Shown: piece after piece, positions 19,207 through 27,738 of the stretch
Numbering within the stretch: the stretch's first letter is position 1
Layout: every line of letters starts with the position of its first letter
Assembly (NCBI RefSeq): GCF_000426045.1
Contig: NZ_AUEP01000008.1
Coordinates: forward strand, 1 to 64,000
Direction: 5' to 3'
From: Marmoricola sp. URHB0036
GTDB lineage: Bacteria > Actinomycetota > Actinomycetes > Propionibacteriales > Nocardioidaceae
Length of the DNA: 64,000 bases
Made by a program: the position numbers and the translations under genes
Notes under the pieces: generated by a model
What the model was told of the DNA's origin: nothing
The model's database searches: none
The model's input: only the letters and a program-made list of their open reading frames with translations

Positions 19207-20556
19207 ATGGCCCGTCCCACCCCGCTGAGCGGGTTCCCCGAGCTGCTGCCCGCCCAGCGCCACGTCGAGCAGCAGGTGCTGGCCCGCCTGGCCGAGACCT
19301 TCGAGCTGCACGGGTTCGCCAACGTCGAGACCCGCGCGGTCGAGACGCTCGACCAGCTGCTCACCAAAGGCGAGACCTCCAAGGAGGTCTACGTGCTGCG
19401 CCGGCTCCAGGCCGAGGAGGGCGACGCCGGAATCGGCCTGCACTTCGACCTGACCGTGCCGTTCGCGCGCTACGTGCTGGAGAACGCCGGCAAGCTCGAC
19501 TTCCCGTTCCGGCGCTACCAGATCCAGAAGGTGTGGCGCGGCGAGCGGCCACAGGAAGGCCGTTACCGCGAGTTCACCCAGGCCGACATCGACGTCATCG
19601 GGCGCGACAGCCTGGACTTCCACCACGACGTCGAGGTCGCGCGGGTGATGCTCGACGCCTTGCGTCGCCTCGACTTCCTTCCGGGCTTCACCCTGCAGGT
19701 CAACAACCGCAAGCTGATCCAGGGCTTCTACACCGGGCTCGGGGTGGGCGACACGGCCGCCGTGATGCGCGCCGTCGACAAGCTCGACAAGCTGCCGGAG
19801 GAGCGGGTCCACGCCCAGCTCGTCGAGGACGCCGGTCTCAGCACCGACCAGGCCGACAGCTGCCTGGCCCTCGCCCGGATCACCAGCCCCGACACCGGCT
19901 TCGTCGAGGAGGTCCGCGGGCTCGGCGTACGCCACGAGCTGCTGGACGAAGGACTGACCGAGCTGGCCGCCGTCCTCGAGGGCTGCGCCGCCCTGGTCAC
20001 CGACCGCGTCGACATCGTCGCCGACCTGAAGATCGCGCGCGGTCTCGACTACTACACCGGCACCGTCTTCGAGACCCGACTGTCGGGCCATGAGTCCCTG
20101 GGCTCGATCTGCTCCGGGGGACGGTACGACGCCCTCGCCAGCGACGGGCGCACCACCTACCCCGGAGTCGGCATCTCGCTCGGCGTCAGCCGGGTGCTCG
20201 TCCCCCTGCTCGCCCAGGGAGTCGTCAGCGCCGACCGGTCGGTGCCGAGCGCCGTCCTGGTGGCGGTCGTCGACGAGGAGAGCCGGGCCACCAGCGACGG
20301 ACTCGCCGAACAGCTGCGGCGCAACGGCGTACCGTCCGAGGTGGCCCCCACGGCCGCCAAGTTCGGCAAGCAAATCCGTTACGCCGAGCGCCGCGGAATC
20401 CCGTACGTTCTCTTTCCGGGCGCAGACGGGTCCGCCGAGATCAAGGACATCCGCAGCGGCGAGCAGGATCCGGTCGACGTCAGCACGTGGACGCCTCCCG
20501 TCGAGGATCTGCGGCCCCGCATCATCACCGATCTTCCCGAGGAGCAGCAGCAGTGA
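19207..20556 (+). CDS. hisS: histidyl-tRNA synthetase
   Basis: HisRS charges tRNA-His. The 449-residue class II enzyme has motif 2 around [20 protein letters not shown] (near 101-120), the HisRS-specific segment [11 protein letters not shown] (about 279-289), motif 3 with [10 protein letters not shown] and a C-terminal anticodon-binding domain from about 345. It overlaps aspS by four bases (GTGA), so the two synthetases are co-translated. Confidence 0.97.
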   Translation: MARPTPLSGFPELLPAQRHVEQQVLARLAETFELHGFANVETRAVETLDQLLTKGETSKEVYVLRRLQAEEGDAGIGLHFDLTVPFARYVLENAGKLDFPFRRYQIQKVWRGERPQEGRYREFTQADIDVIGRDSLDFHHDVEVARVMLDALRRLDFLPGFTLQVNNRKLIQGFYTGLGVGDTAAVMRAVDKLDKLPEERVHAQLVEDAGLSTDQADSCLALARITSPDTGFVEEVRGLGVRHELLDEGLTELAAVLEGCAALVTDRVDIVADLKIARGLDYYTGTVFETRLSGHESLGSICSGGRYDALASDGRTTYPGVGISLGVSRVLVPLLAQGVVSADRSVPSAVLVAVVDEESRATSDGLAEQLRRNGVPSEVAPTAAKFGKQIRYAERRGIPYVLFPGADGSAEIKDIRSGEQDPVDVSTWTPPVEDLRPRIITDLPEEQQQ

Positions 20557-22355
20557 TCCGCACCCATGACGCAGGCAGCCTGCGGTCCACCGACGTCGGC
20601 AGCGAGGTCACCCTCGCCGGCTGGGTGGCGCGCCGCCGCGACCACGGGGGCGTGGCCTTCATCGACCTCCGCGAGGCCAGTGGCGTCGTCCAGGTCGTCA
20701 TCCGTGACGAGGCGGTCGCGCACAACCTGCGCAACGAGTACTGCCTGAAGGTGACCGGCGCCGTCTCGGGTCGACCCGAGGGCAACCAGAACCCCAGCCT
20801 GCCCACGGGCGAGGTCGAGGTGATCGCCTCCCGCGTGGAGGTGCTCAGCGAGGCCGCAGCGCTCCCGTTCCCGATCGACGACCACGTCGAAGTGGGGGAG
20901 GAGGCCCGCCTCAGGCACCGCTACCTCGACCTGCGGCGCAGTGGACCCAACGCCGCCCTCCGGCTGCGCAGCCGTGTCAACCGGGCCGCTCGTGACGTGC
21001 TCGACCAGCACCACTTCGTCGAGATCGAGACGCCGACGCTGACCCGGTCGACGCCCGAGGGTGCCCGCGACTTCCTGGTGCCGGCCCGGCTGCAGCCCGG
21101 CAGCTGGTACGCCCTCCCGCAGAGCCCACAGCTGTTCAAGCAGCTGCTGATGGTCGCCGGCATGGAGCGCTACTACCAGATCGCGCGCTGCTACCGGGAC
21201 GAGGACTTCCGGGCCGACCGGCAGCCCGAGTTCACCCAGCTCGACGTCGAGATGAGCTTCGTCGAGCAGGACGACATCATCGCCCTGTCCGAGGAGATCC
21301 TCAGCGCGCTCTGGGCCCTGATCGGGTACGACGTACCGACCCCGCTGCCGCGCCTGACGTACGCCGAGGCGATGGCCCGGTTCGGCACCGACAAGCCCGA
21401 CCTGCGGATGGGTCTGGAGCTGGTCGAGTGCACCGACTTCTTCAAGGACACGCCCTTCCGGGTCTTCCAGGCGCCGTACGTCGGAGCCGTGGTGATGCCC
21501 GGGGGAGCCAGCCAGCCGCGCAAGCAGCTCGACGCCTGGCAGGAGTGGGCCAAGCAGCGCGGGGCACGCGGACTGGCCTACCTCCTCGTCAAGGAGGACG
21601 GCGAGCTCACCGGTCCGGTCGCCAAGAACATCAGCGAGGAGGAGAAGGCCGGCATCGCCGCCCACGTCGGCGCCGAGCCCGGCGACTGCATCTTCTTCGC
21701 CGCCGGCCCCCCCAAGAGCAGCCGGGCACTGCTCGGGGCCGCCCGCCTCGAGATCGGCCGGCGCGGGGGCCTCATCGACGAGGATGCCTGGAGCTTCCTG
21801 TGGGTGGTCGACGCGCCGCTGTTCGAACCCGCCGCCGAGGCCACGGCCGCCGGTGACGTGGCGGTCGGCAGCGGTCAGTGGACGGCCGTGCACCACGCCT
21901 TCACCAGTCCCAAGGACCTCGAGAACTTCGACAAGGACCCCGGCACGGCCCTGGCCTGGGCCTACGACATCGTCTGCAACGGCAACGAGATCGGTGGCGG
22001 GTCGATCCGTATCCACCGGCGTGACGTCCAGGAGCGCGTCTTCGCGCTGATGGGGCTCGACGAGGCGGCCGCCCAGGAGAAGTTCGGCTTCCTGCTCGAC
22101 GCCTTCGCCTTCGGCGCGCCGCCGCACGGCGGTATCGCCTTCGGCTGGGACCGCATCTGCGCCCTGCTGAGCCGCACCGACTCGATCCGCGAGGTGATCG
22201 CCTTCCCGAAGAGCGGCGGCGGCTTCGACCCGCTGACCTCGGCGCCGGCCCCCATCACGCTGGAGCAGCGCAAGGAGGCGGGCGTCGACGCCCGCCCCGA
22301 GCGGAAGCCCGACGCGTCCGAGGGCGGTTCCGACGGCGGATTTGCGGTGGAATAG
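20553..22355 (+). CDS. aspS: aspartyl-tRNA synthetase
   Basis: AspRS charges tRNA-Asp, and in many actinobacteria also tRNA-Asn. The 600-residue bacterial-type protein has the N-terminal OB anticodon domain ([18 protein letters not shown] near 22-39), class II motif 2 ([20 protein letters not shown]), the GAD insertion (about 300-430) and motif 3 with GIAFGWDRI. The GTG start lies inside the hisS stop. Discriminating or not cannot be read by eye. Confidence 0.97.
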   Translation: MIRTHDAGSLRSTDVGSEVTLAGWVARRRDHGGVAFIDLREASGVVQVVIRDEAVAHNLRNEYCLKVTGAVSGRPEGNQNPSLPTGEVEVIASRVEVLSEAAALPFPIDDHVEVGEEARLRHRYLDLRRSGPNAALRLRSRVNRAARDVLDQHHFVEIETPTLTRSTPEGARDFLVPARLQPGSWYALPQSPQLFKQLLMVAGMERYYQIARCYRDEDFRADRQPEFTQLDVEMSFVEQDDIIALSEEILSALWALIGYDVPTPLPRLTYAEAMARFGTDKPDLRMGLELVECTDFFKDTPFRVFQAPYVGAVVMPGGASQPRKQLDAWQEWAKQRGARGLAYLLVKEDGELTGPVAKNISEEEKAGIAAHVGAEPGDCIFFAAGPPKSSRALLGAARLEIGRRGGLIDEDAWSFLWVVDAPLFEPAAEATAAGDVAVGSGQWTAVHHAFTSPKDLENFDKDPGTALAWAYDIVCNGNEIGGGSIRIHRRDVQERVFALMGLDEAAAQEKFGFLLDAFAFGAPPHGGIAFGWDRICALLSRTDSIREVIAFPKSGGGFDPLTSAPAPITLEQRKEAGVDARPERKPDASEGGSDGGFAVE

Positions 22356-22420
22356 TCGCGCTCTGGTAACAATCACGCTTCTTCCCGGTCTCGGGGCTTA
22401 TCCCGGCCCACCCGTTATGC

Positions 22421-22434
22421 CTAGGGTCACCTAG
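22421..22434. promoter_or_regulatory. promoter with short inverted repeat before the ABC transporter
   Basis: CTAGG-GTCA-CCTAG overlaps a TAGGGT -10 (22422-22427), a position suited to an operator. The 150-base gap also holds a 7-bp stem GACCGGC/GCCGGTC (22450-22456 and 22462-22468) in the probable leader, then a strong GAGGAGGA Shine-Dalgarno (22493-22500). Confidence 0.4.
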
Positions 22435-22505
22435 TTCAGCCGGGTATCAGACCGGCTTTTCGCCGGTCCCGCGAACAGGAGCGGGCCGCACCGAGGAGGA
22501 AATAC

Positions 22506-24329
22506 GTGAGAAGCAAGCGCATCTTCGCTCTGGGGGCGGTGGTCGCCACCCTGAGCCTGGCCGGCACCGCGTGCGCAGCCCCAGACTCCAACGACAACAG
22601 CAGCAGCAACCAGAAGACGTCGATCACTCTGGGATGGAACCAGCCGCTGTACTCGTTCAACGGCAACACGTCCAACGGAAACGCCACCGCGAACAACAAC
22701 ATCAAGACCGTGGTGAACGCAGCGTTCTCGTACGTCGACGCGGGCGGCACGCTGCAGCCCGACACCTCGTTCGGCAAGTACGAGAAGACCAGCGACAGCC
22801 CGCTGACCGTCAAGTACACGCTCAACAGCGACGACGAGTGGTCCGACGGCGTACCCGTGACCGCCGACGACATGCTGCTCCACTGGGCGGCCCTCGGCGG
22901 CAACCTGAACACCATCAACGCCGACCAGGTCAAGACCGACGACGCGACGGGCCTGCCCAAGAACACCAAGGGCAAGGTCTACTTCGACTCCTCCTCGATC
23001 GGCTTCAGCCTGGTCAAGCAGGTCCCCGAGATCGCCGACGACAACCACTCGATGACGCTGATCTACACCAAGCCGTTCGCCGACTGGCAGTACGACATGA
23101 CCGACTTCATGCCCGCCCACGTGGTCGGCATGAAGGCGCTGGGCATCTCCGACCCCAAGGAAGCCGCTGCCGCGGTCACCAAGGCCATCCAGACCGACGA
23201 CAAGGCCGCCCTGGTCAAGATCTCGTCGTTCTGGAACACCGGCTTCGACTTCACCAAGATGCCTTCGGACAAGGACGTGGCCGTCACCAACGGCGCCTAC
23301 ACCCTGAAGGACTTCAAGGAGAACCAGTACCTCACCCTGGCGAAGAACCCGAAGTACAAGGGTGACCACAAGGGCACGTTCGACACCATCACGGTCCGCT
23401 GGAACGAGGACCCGATGGCGCAGGTCCAGGCCCTGAAGAACGGTGAGATCGACATGTTCTCCCCGCAGGTCACGACCGACGTCGTCAAGGCGGCCGAACA
23501 GGTCAAGGACGTCTCGATCAAGAAGGGCGTCGAGGGCACCTTCGAGCACATGGACCTCGTCCAGAACAACAAGGGCCCGTTCGACCCGGCGGCGTACGGC
23601 GGTGACGCAGCCAAGGCGCTGCTCGTCCGCCAGGCCTTCCTGCACGGTGTGCCCCGCCAGGAGGTCGTCGACAAGCTGATCAAGCCGGTCAACGCCGACG
23701 CCGCGGTCCGCAACTCGTTCGTGAAGACCGAGGGCACCCCGGGGTACGACGAGATCGTCGCGGCCAACGGCTCTGCCGACTACGCCAAGGTCGACCCGGC
23801 CAAGTCGCTGGCCCTGCTCAAGCAGGCCGGCGTGAAGACCCCGGTCAACGTCCGCATGATGTACGCCAAGGACAACGTCCGTCGCGTCAACGAGTTCCAG
23901 CTCTACAAGCCGGCACTCAAGGCGGCCGGGTTCAACCTGATCGACCAGGGTTCGCCCGACTGGAGCGAGAAGCTGGGTGACGGCAGCTACGACGCCGTGT
24001 TCTTCGGCTGGCAGTCCACCTCGCCCGCAGTGAGCGCCGACCGCGAGACCTACGCGACCGGCACGATCAACAACCTGGTCGGCTACAGCAACAAGACCGT
24101 CGACGGCCTGTTCGACAAGCTGGTGCTGACCTCCGACCAGGGCGAGCAGGTCAAGATCCAGACGCAGATCGAGCAGGAGATGTTCAAGGACGCGATCGGT
24201 CTCCCGATCTTCCAGTTCCCGTCCGCCAACATCGCCAACTCGACCCGCATCTCGAACGTGGACCCCGCCATCCTGGCGCCGACCATGTTCTACGGGTTCT
24301 GGAAGTGGAAGGTGCCGTCGGCCAGCTAG
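22506..24329 (+). CDS. ABC transporter peptide-binding protein (family 5)
   Basis: This 607-residue extracytoplasmic solute-binding protein has a positively charged N-terminus, a hydrophobic segment and a Cys at residue 24 in LAGTACAAP. That sequence is an imperfect lipobox (Gly at -3), but a lipoprotein anchor is likely. The body is SBP_bac_5: a conserved Trp-rich N lobe (SDDEWSDGVPVTADD) and the YGFWKWKVP end. Family members bind oligopeptides, dipeptides or nickel; the ligand here is unknown. It is first in an operon with two permeases and a fused ATPase. Confidence 0.92.
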   Translation: MRSKRIFALGAVVATLSLAGTACAAPDSNDNSSSNQKTSITLGWNQPLYSFNGNTSNGNATANNNIKTVVNAAFSYVDAGGTLQPDTSFGKYEKTSDSPLTVKYTLNSDDEWSDGVPVTADDMLLHWAALGGNLNTINADQVKTDDATGLPKNTKGKVYFDSSSIGFSLVKQVPEIADDNHSMTLIYTKPFADWQYDMTDFMPAHVVGMKALGISDPKEAAAAVTKAIQTDDKAALVKISSFWNTGFDFTKMPSDKDVAVTNGAYTLKDFKENQYLTLAKNPKYKGDHKGTFDTITVRWNEDPMAQVQALKNGEIDMFSPQVTTDVVKAAEQVKDVSIKKGVEGTFEHMDLVQNNKGPFDPAAYGGDAAKALLVRQAFLHGVPRQEVVDKLIKPVNADAAVRNSFVKTEGTPGYDEIVAANGSADYAKVDPAKSLALLKQAGVKTPVNVRMMYAKDNVRRVNEFQLYKPALKAAGFNLIDQGSPDWSEKLGDGSYDAVFFGWQSTSPAVSADRETYATGTINNLVGYSNKTVDGLFDKLVLTSDQGEQVKIQTQIEQEMFKDAIGLPIFQFPSANIANSTRISNVDPAILAPTMFYGFWKWKVPSAS

Positions 24330-24366
24330 TGCCGACTAGCGGGTAACCACTCCCGTGATGCACCCT

Positions 24367-24407
24367 CGTGGTGGGTGCCGTTCGCCGAGGCGGCGGCACC
24401 CACCACG
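24367..24407 (+). terminator. strong hairpin between binding protein and permease genes
   Basis: A perfect 14-bp stem (CGTGGTGGGTGCCG at 24367-24380 with its complement at 24394-24407) closes a 13-base loop and is followed by TTT. It lies 37 bases after the binding-protein stop. It probably ends part of the transcripts or blocks 3' decay, raising binding-protein levels over permease levels. Confidence 0.75.
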
Positions 24408-24445
24408 TTTGCCCGGCACCCCCGACCAGACAGGTCTGTTGCTCC

Positions 24446-26005
24446 ATGCTCGTGTTCTTCGTCAAACGACTGCTCATGTCGTTGGTCGTGGTCCTGATCT
24501 CCACCATCATCATGTACTTCCTGGTGGACCTCTCCATCGACCCACTCGCTGACCTGCGGCTCAGCACCGCACCGAACAAGGCCGAGCAGATCCAACGCCG
24601 GATCGCCCAGCTCAACCTCGACCAACCGGTGATCGAGCGCTACCTGTCCTGGCTCAAGGGAGCCAGTGGCTGCCTCTACGGCAGCTGCGACCTCGGCGAG
24701 AACTGGAAGACCCACCAGTCGACGACGTCCCTGCTGAGCGGCGCCGTCACGACCACGATCCAGCTCGTGGGAGCCGCCACGCTGATCGCGATCGTGCTCG
24801 GCGTGATGGTCGGCCTGATCAGCGCCCTGCGCCAGTACACCGGCTTCGACTACTCGATCACCTTCCTCAGCTTCCTGCTGTACTCCCTTCCCGTCTTCTG
24901 GGTGGCCGTCTTGGCCAAGGAGTTCCTGGCCATCGACTTCAACGACTTCCTCGGTTCTCCAGATCCACAGATAGCCGTGCCGACGATCGTGATAGCCGCG
25001 CTCGTCGTGGGGATCACCGTGTCCTCGGCCATCGCCGGCAAGATGGGGACCCGGTTGCGCAACTTCGCGATCGCCGCGGGTGTCGTCGCGATCCTGATCG
25101 CCTACCTCAACATCAGCGGCTTCTTCAAGGAGCCCGACCTCGGGATCGTGCTGATCATCCTGATCTCCGTCGGCTGGGCGTTCGTGATCACGATCCTCAG
25201 CACCGGGCTGCGCAACCGCAAGGCGCTCTACTCCGCCCTGTCGGTGGCGGCGCTGGGAGCGATCCTGTGGCTGCCCCTCCTGTACTTCTGGGCCTGGGCC
25301 AACGACGCCGGGATCCTCGGCTGGCCACTCGTGCTGGCGATGTTCGTCGTCGCCCTCGTGGTCAGCGCCGGCATCGGCCTCGCCTGGGGCGGTCCGGACC
25401 GGACTCGCTCGGCCCGCACCGCCGCGCTGACCGCCATCCCGGTGTCGGCGACGCTCTTCATGGACCGGTTGATGCAGAGCTGGGACAACTACCTGAACAA
25501 CCAGCTGATCAAGGGCCGCCCGATCGCGACGCTCGGACGGCAGACACCCAACCTCGAGGGCGACTTCTGGATCCACACCCTCGACACCATGACCCACCTG
25601 GTGCTGCCGACCGCGACCCTGATCCTGATCTCGTTCGCGTCCTACACGCGCTACACCCGCGCCTCGACCCTCGAGGTGATGAACCAGGACTACATCCGCA
25701 CGGCTCGTTCCAAGGGCCTCACCGAGCGCACCGTGATCATGCGGCACGCCTTCCGCAACGCACTGCTGCCGCTCGCGTCGATCGTCCCGATCGACATCAT
25801 CACGCTGCTGGGTGGCGCGATCATCACCGAGACCGTCTTCGGCTGGTTCGGCATGGGCCGGCTCTTCGTGGACTCGTTGGCGAACAACCAGCAGGATCCG
25901 GTGATGGCCTACATCGTCATCGTCGGCGTCCTCGCGGTGATCGCCAACTTCGTCTCCGACCTGATCTACGCCGTGCTCGACCCACGGATCCGGGTCGCAG
26001 CATGA
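24446..26005 (+). CDS. ABC transporter permease (DppB/OppB type) with membrane insertion
   Basis: The 519-residue permease begins with the family N-terminus (MLVFFVKRLLMSLVVVLIST) and ends with the EAA loop (RTARSKGLTERTVIMRHAFR) and the GAIITETVFGWFGMGRL signature. It is about 200 residues longer than usual DppB (about 310-340). The extra part, roughly residues 170-370, adds about five hydrophobic helices between the third and later core helices. The ATG at 24446 matches the family start; an upstream in-frame ATG lies in the hairpin region. Confidence 0.9.
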   Translation: MLVFFVKRLLMSLVVVLISTIIMYFLVDLSIDPLADLRLSTAPNKAEQIQRRIAQLNLDQPVIERYLSWLKGASGCLYGSCDLGENWKTHQSTTSLLSGAVTTTIQLVGAATLIAIVLGVMVGLISALRQYTGFDYSITFLSFLLYSLPVFWVAVLAKEFLAIDFNDFLGSPDPQIAVPTIVIAALVVGITVSSAIAGKMGTRLRNFAIAAGVVAILIAYLNISGFFKEPDLGIVLIILISVGWAFVITILSTGLRNRKALYSALSVAALGAILWLPLLYFWAWANDAGILGWPLVLAMFVVALVVSAGIGLAWGGPDRTRSARTAALTAIPVSATLFMDRLMQSWDNYLNNQLIKGRPIATLGRQTPNLEGDFWIHTLDTMTHLVLPTATLILISFASYTRYTRASTLEVMNQDYIRTARSKGLTERTVIMRHAFRNALLPLASIVPIDIITLLGGAIITETVFGWFGMGRLFVDSLANNQQDPVMAYIVIVGVLAVIANFVSDLIYAVLDPRIRVAA

Positions 26006-26055
26006 CCCACACCCCAGCCCCAATGCCCGCTGTCCCGGGGGGAGAGGCCGCATGA
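26002..26055 (+). CDS. possible 17-residue coupling peptide
   Basis: An ATG overlapping the upstream permease stop opens a frame of 17 codons rich in Pro and Ala, whose stop overlaps the start of the next permease. Both junctions are ATGA. It may serve only to carry ribosomes across the 46-base gap. No conservation evidence is available. Confidence 0.3.
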   Translation: MTHTPAPMPAVPGGEAA

Positions 26056-27110
26056 GCACACCACTCGAGCCCACCGGCGGGATCGACACCGCCGAGACCA
26101 TCGAGAACGCGATCGAGCTCAGGGAGGTCGAAGGCCTTTCTCAGGGCCAGATCGTCCGGCGGCGCTTCTTCCGGCACCGCGGCGCGATCATCGGACTGGT
26201 CGTCCTCGCCCTCGTCGCGATCCTCGCCTACACCTCCATCGGGGCCTTCGGGATTCCCGGGTGGTGGAAGTGGGACTACTTCACGCCGAACGACGTGCAG
26301 AACAGTGGTACGCCCACGCTGAGCATGCCCGTGTGGCTCGGGGGGAACGGGTTCGCCATCGGGGACCACCCGTTCGGCCAGGACGAGATCGGCCGCGACA
26401 TCTTCGCGCGCGTCATGAAGGGCACCCAGACCTCCCTCGACGTGATGGTCGTGATCAGCCTGCTGGCCGCCGTCATCGGCATGGTGATCGGCGCGGTCGC
26501 GGGCTACTTCCGTGGCGGCATCGACCAGTTCCTGATGCGCTTCACCGACCTGTTCATCACCTTCCCGGTCATCGTCATCGGCGCGGTGCTCGGCAAGTTC
26601 GCCGGTCAGGCCGGAGCCTTCTGGCTGGCGGTGGCACTGGGCGCCATCAGCTGGACGACGCTCGCGCGACTGGTGCGTGGCGAGTTCCTGACCCTGCGCG
26701 AACGTGAGTTCGTGGACGCGGCGAAGGTGGCCGGTGCGAGCAGCACCCGCATCATCCGCAAGCACATGATCCCCAACGCCATGGGCGTGATCATCGTCAA
26801 CACCACGCTGCTCGCCTCACAGGCGGTGCTGCTCGAGACGGCGTTGTCCTACCTCGGCTTCGGCATCAAGTCGCCGGACGTGTCGCTCGGCACGATGATC
26901 TCGGAGTACCAGTCCGCGTTCTCCACCCGCCCGTGGCTGTTCTGGTGGCCCGGACTGTTCATCATCCTGATCGCGCTGTCGGTCAACTTCATCGGCGACG
27001 GTCTGCGCGACGCCTTCGACCCGCGGCAGAAGCGGGTCCCCTCGGAGCGCAAGATGAACCGCGCCGCCCGCGCGGGCGCGACCACCGAGCCGGAGCAGGC
27101 GACCTCGTGA
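26052..27110 (+). CDS. ABC transporter permease (DppC/OppC type)
   Basis: The 352-residue permease has an N-terminal cytoplasmic segment with the OppC_N signature (RRRFFRHRGAIIGLVVLA near 36-53), the GTDELGRD-like GQDEIGRDIFARV, and the EAA loop (DAAKVAGASSTRIIRKHMIP), with about six membrane helices. The C-terminal tail is basic. It pairs with the preceding permease to form the channel. A GGGGAGAGG Shine-Dalgarno precedes the ATG. Confidence 0.93.
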   Translation: MSTPLEPTGGIDTAETIENAIELREVEGLSQGQIVRRRFFRHRGAIIGLVVLALVAILAYTSIGAFGIPGWWKWDYFTPNDVQNSGTPTLSMPVWLGGNGFAIGDHPFGQDEIGRDIFARVMKGTQTSLDVMVVISLLAAVIGMVIGAVAGYFRGGIDQFLMRFTDLFITFPVIVIGAVLGKFAGQAGAFWLAVALGAISWTTLARLVRGEFLTLREREFVDAAKVAGASSTRIIRKHMIPNAMGVIIVNTTLLASQAVLLETALSYLGFGIKSPDVSLGTMISEYQSAFSTRPWLFWWPGLFIILIALSVNFIGDGLRDAFDPRQKRVPSERKMNRAARAGATTEPEQATS

Positions 27111-27130
27111 TACTGGTCGCGCACACCGGC

Positions 27131-27661
27131 TCAGGTCAGCAGCGGAAGCACCACCGTGGCCACGGCGAGCAGCACCAGGGCGGCGATGATCGGGCCGTGC
27201 CAGGCCGTCCGCAGGCGGGGCCCCTCGAGGCGTCGCTCGTCGAGGTAGCCCGCGGCACGCAGCTCCGCGAGACGGGCCTCCACGAGCGCTGCCGCCTCGC
27301 TCTGCTCCACGCGAGCGCGCTGCCGGCCACCGGGGGCGCTGGCGGCCCACGCCGTCACCGAGCCGTACGCCGTGACCAGTCTCAACCCGTAGCGACCCTC
27401 CACGGACTCGATGGCGGGCCACGGGACGTGCACGGTGCGCAACGTGTTGCGCACGACGACCTCGCCGTCGGAGACCTCGACGTACGGCATCCAGAACGCC
27501 GCCCAGCCGAGCAGGCCCATGGCCAGCAGCGGGGCGCCGTAGTCCAGCACCACGTCGAGACCGTCGACGACGGCGGACACCAGGCCGACCAGGGCCACCG
27601 CCACCGTCGCGACGGCCAGCGCCCGGGCGCTGCGCGACCTGAGCAGCACGGTCGTCCCCAT
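27131..27661 (-). CDS. PH-domain membrane protein
   Basis: This 176-residue protein has two N-terminal membrane helices (about 15-32 and 38-58), a soluble bacterial PH-like domain (VEVSDGEVVVRNTLRTVHVPW near 60-80) and a C-terminal helix. Such proteins are common in actinobacteria without known role. It lies antisense between transporter permease and ATPase genes. The ATG at 27661 was chosen because the reading further upstream encodes only a low-complexity repeat made by 12-bp tandem copies. Confidence 0.75.
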   Translation of the reverse strand: MGTTVLLRSRSARALAVATVAVALVGLVSAVVDGLDVVLDYGAPLLAMGLLGWAAFWMPYVEVSDGEVVVRNTLRTVHVPWPAIESVEGRYGLRLVTAYGSVTAWAASAPGGRQRARVEQSEAAALVEARLAELRAAGYLDERRLEGPRLRTAWHGPIIAALVLLAVATVVLPLLT

Positions 27662-27670
27662 GGCGACACC

Positions 27671-27694
27671 CTGACAGATGCCCTGACAGATGCC
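27671..27694. repeat. 12-bp tandem direct repeat
   Basis: CTGACAGATGCC occurs twice in a row, followed by a degenerate third unit (CTGCGAGGTGCC, 27695-27706). It lies in the 77-base divergent gap before the double ATPase gene, where tandem operator sites would be well placed. Confidence 0.7.
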
Positions 27695-27738
27695 CTGCGA
27701 GGTGCCGTGCGTGCCTCGACCGGACCGAAAGGCCACTC

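Noticed and set aside
22356-22505. Possible metabolite riboswitch before the binding-protein gene
   Set aside because: Only one short hairpin is present and no conserved riboswitch core could be recognised.
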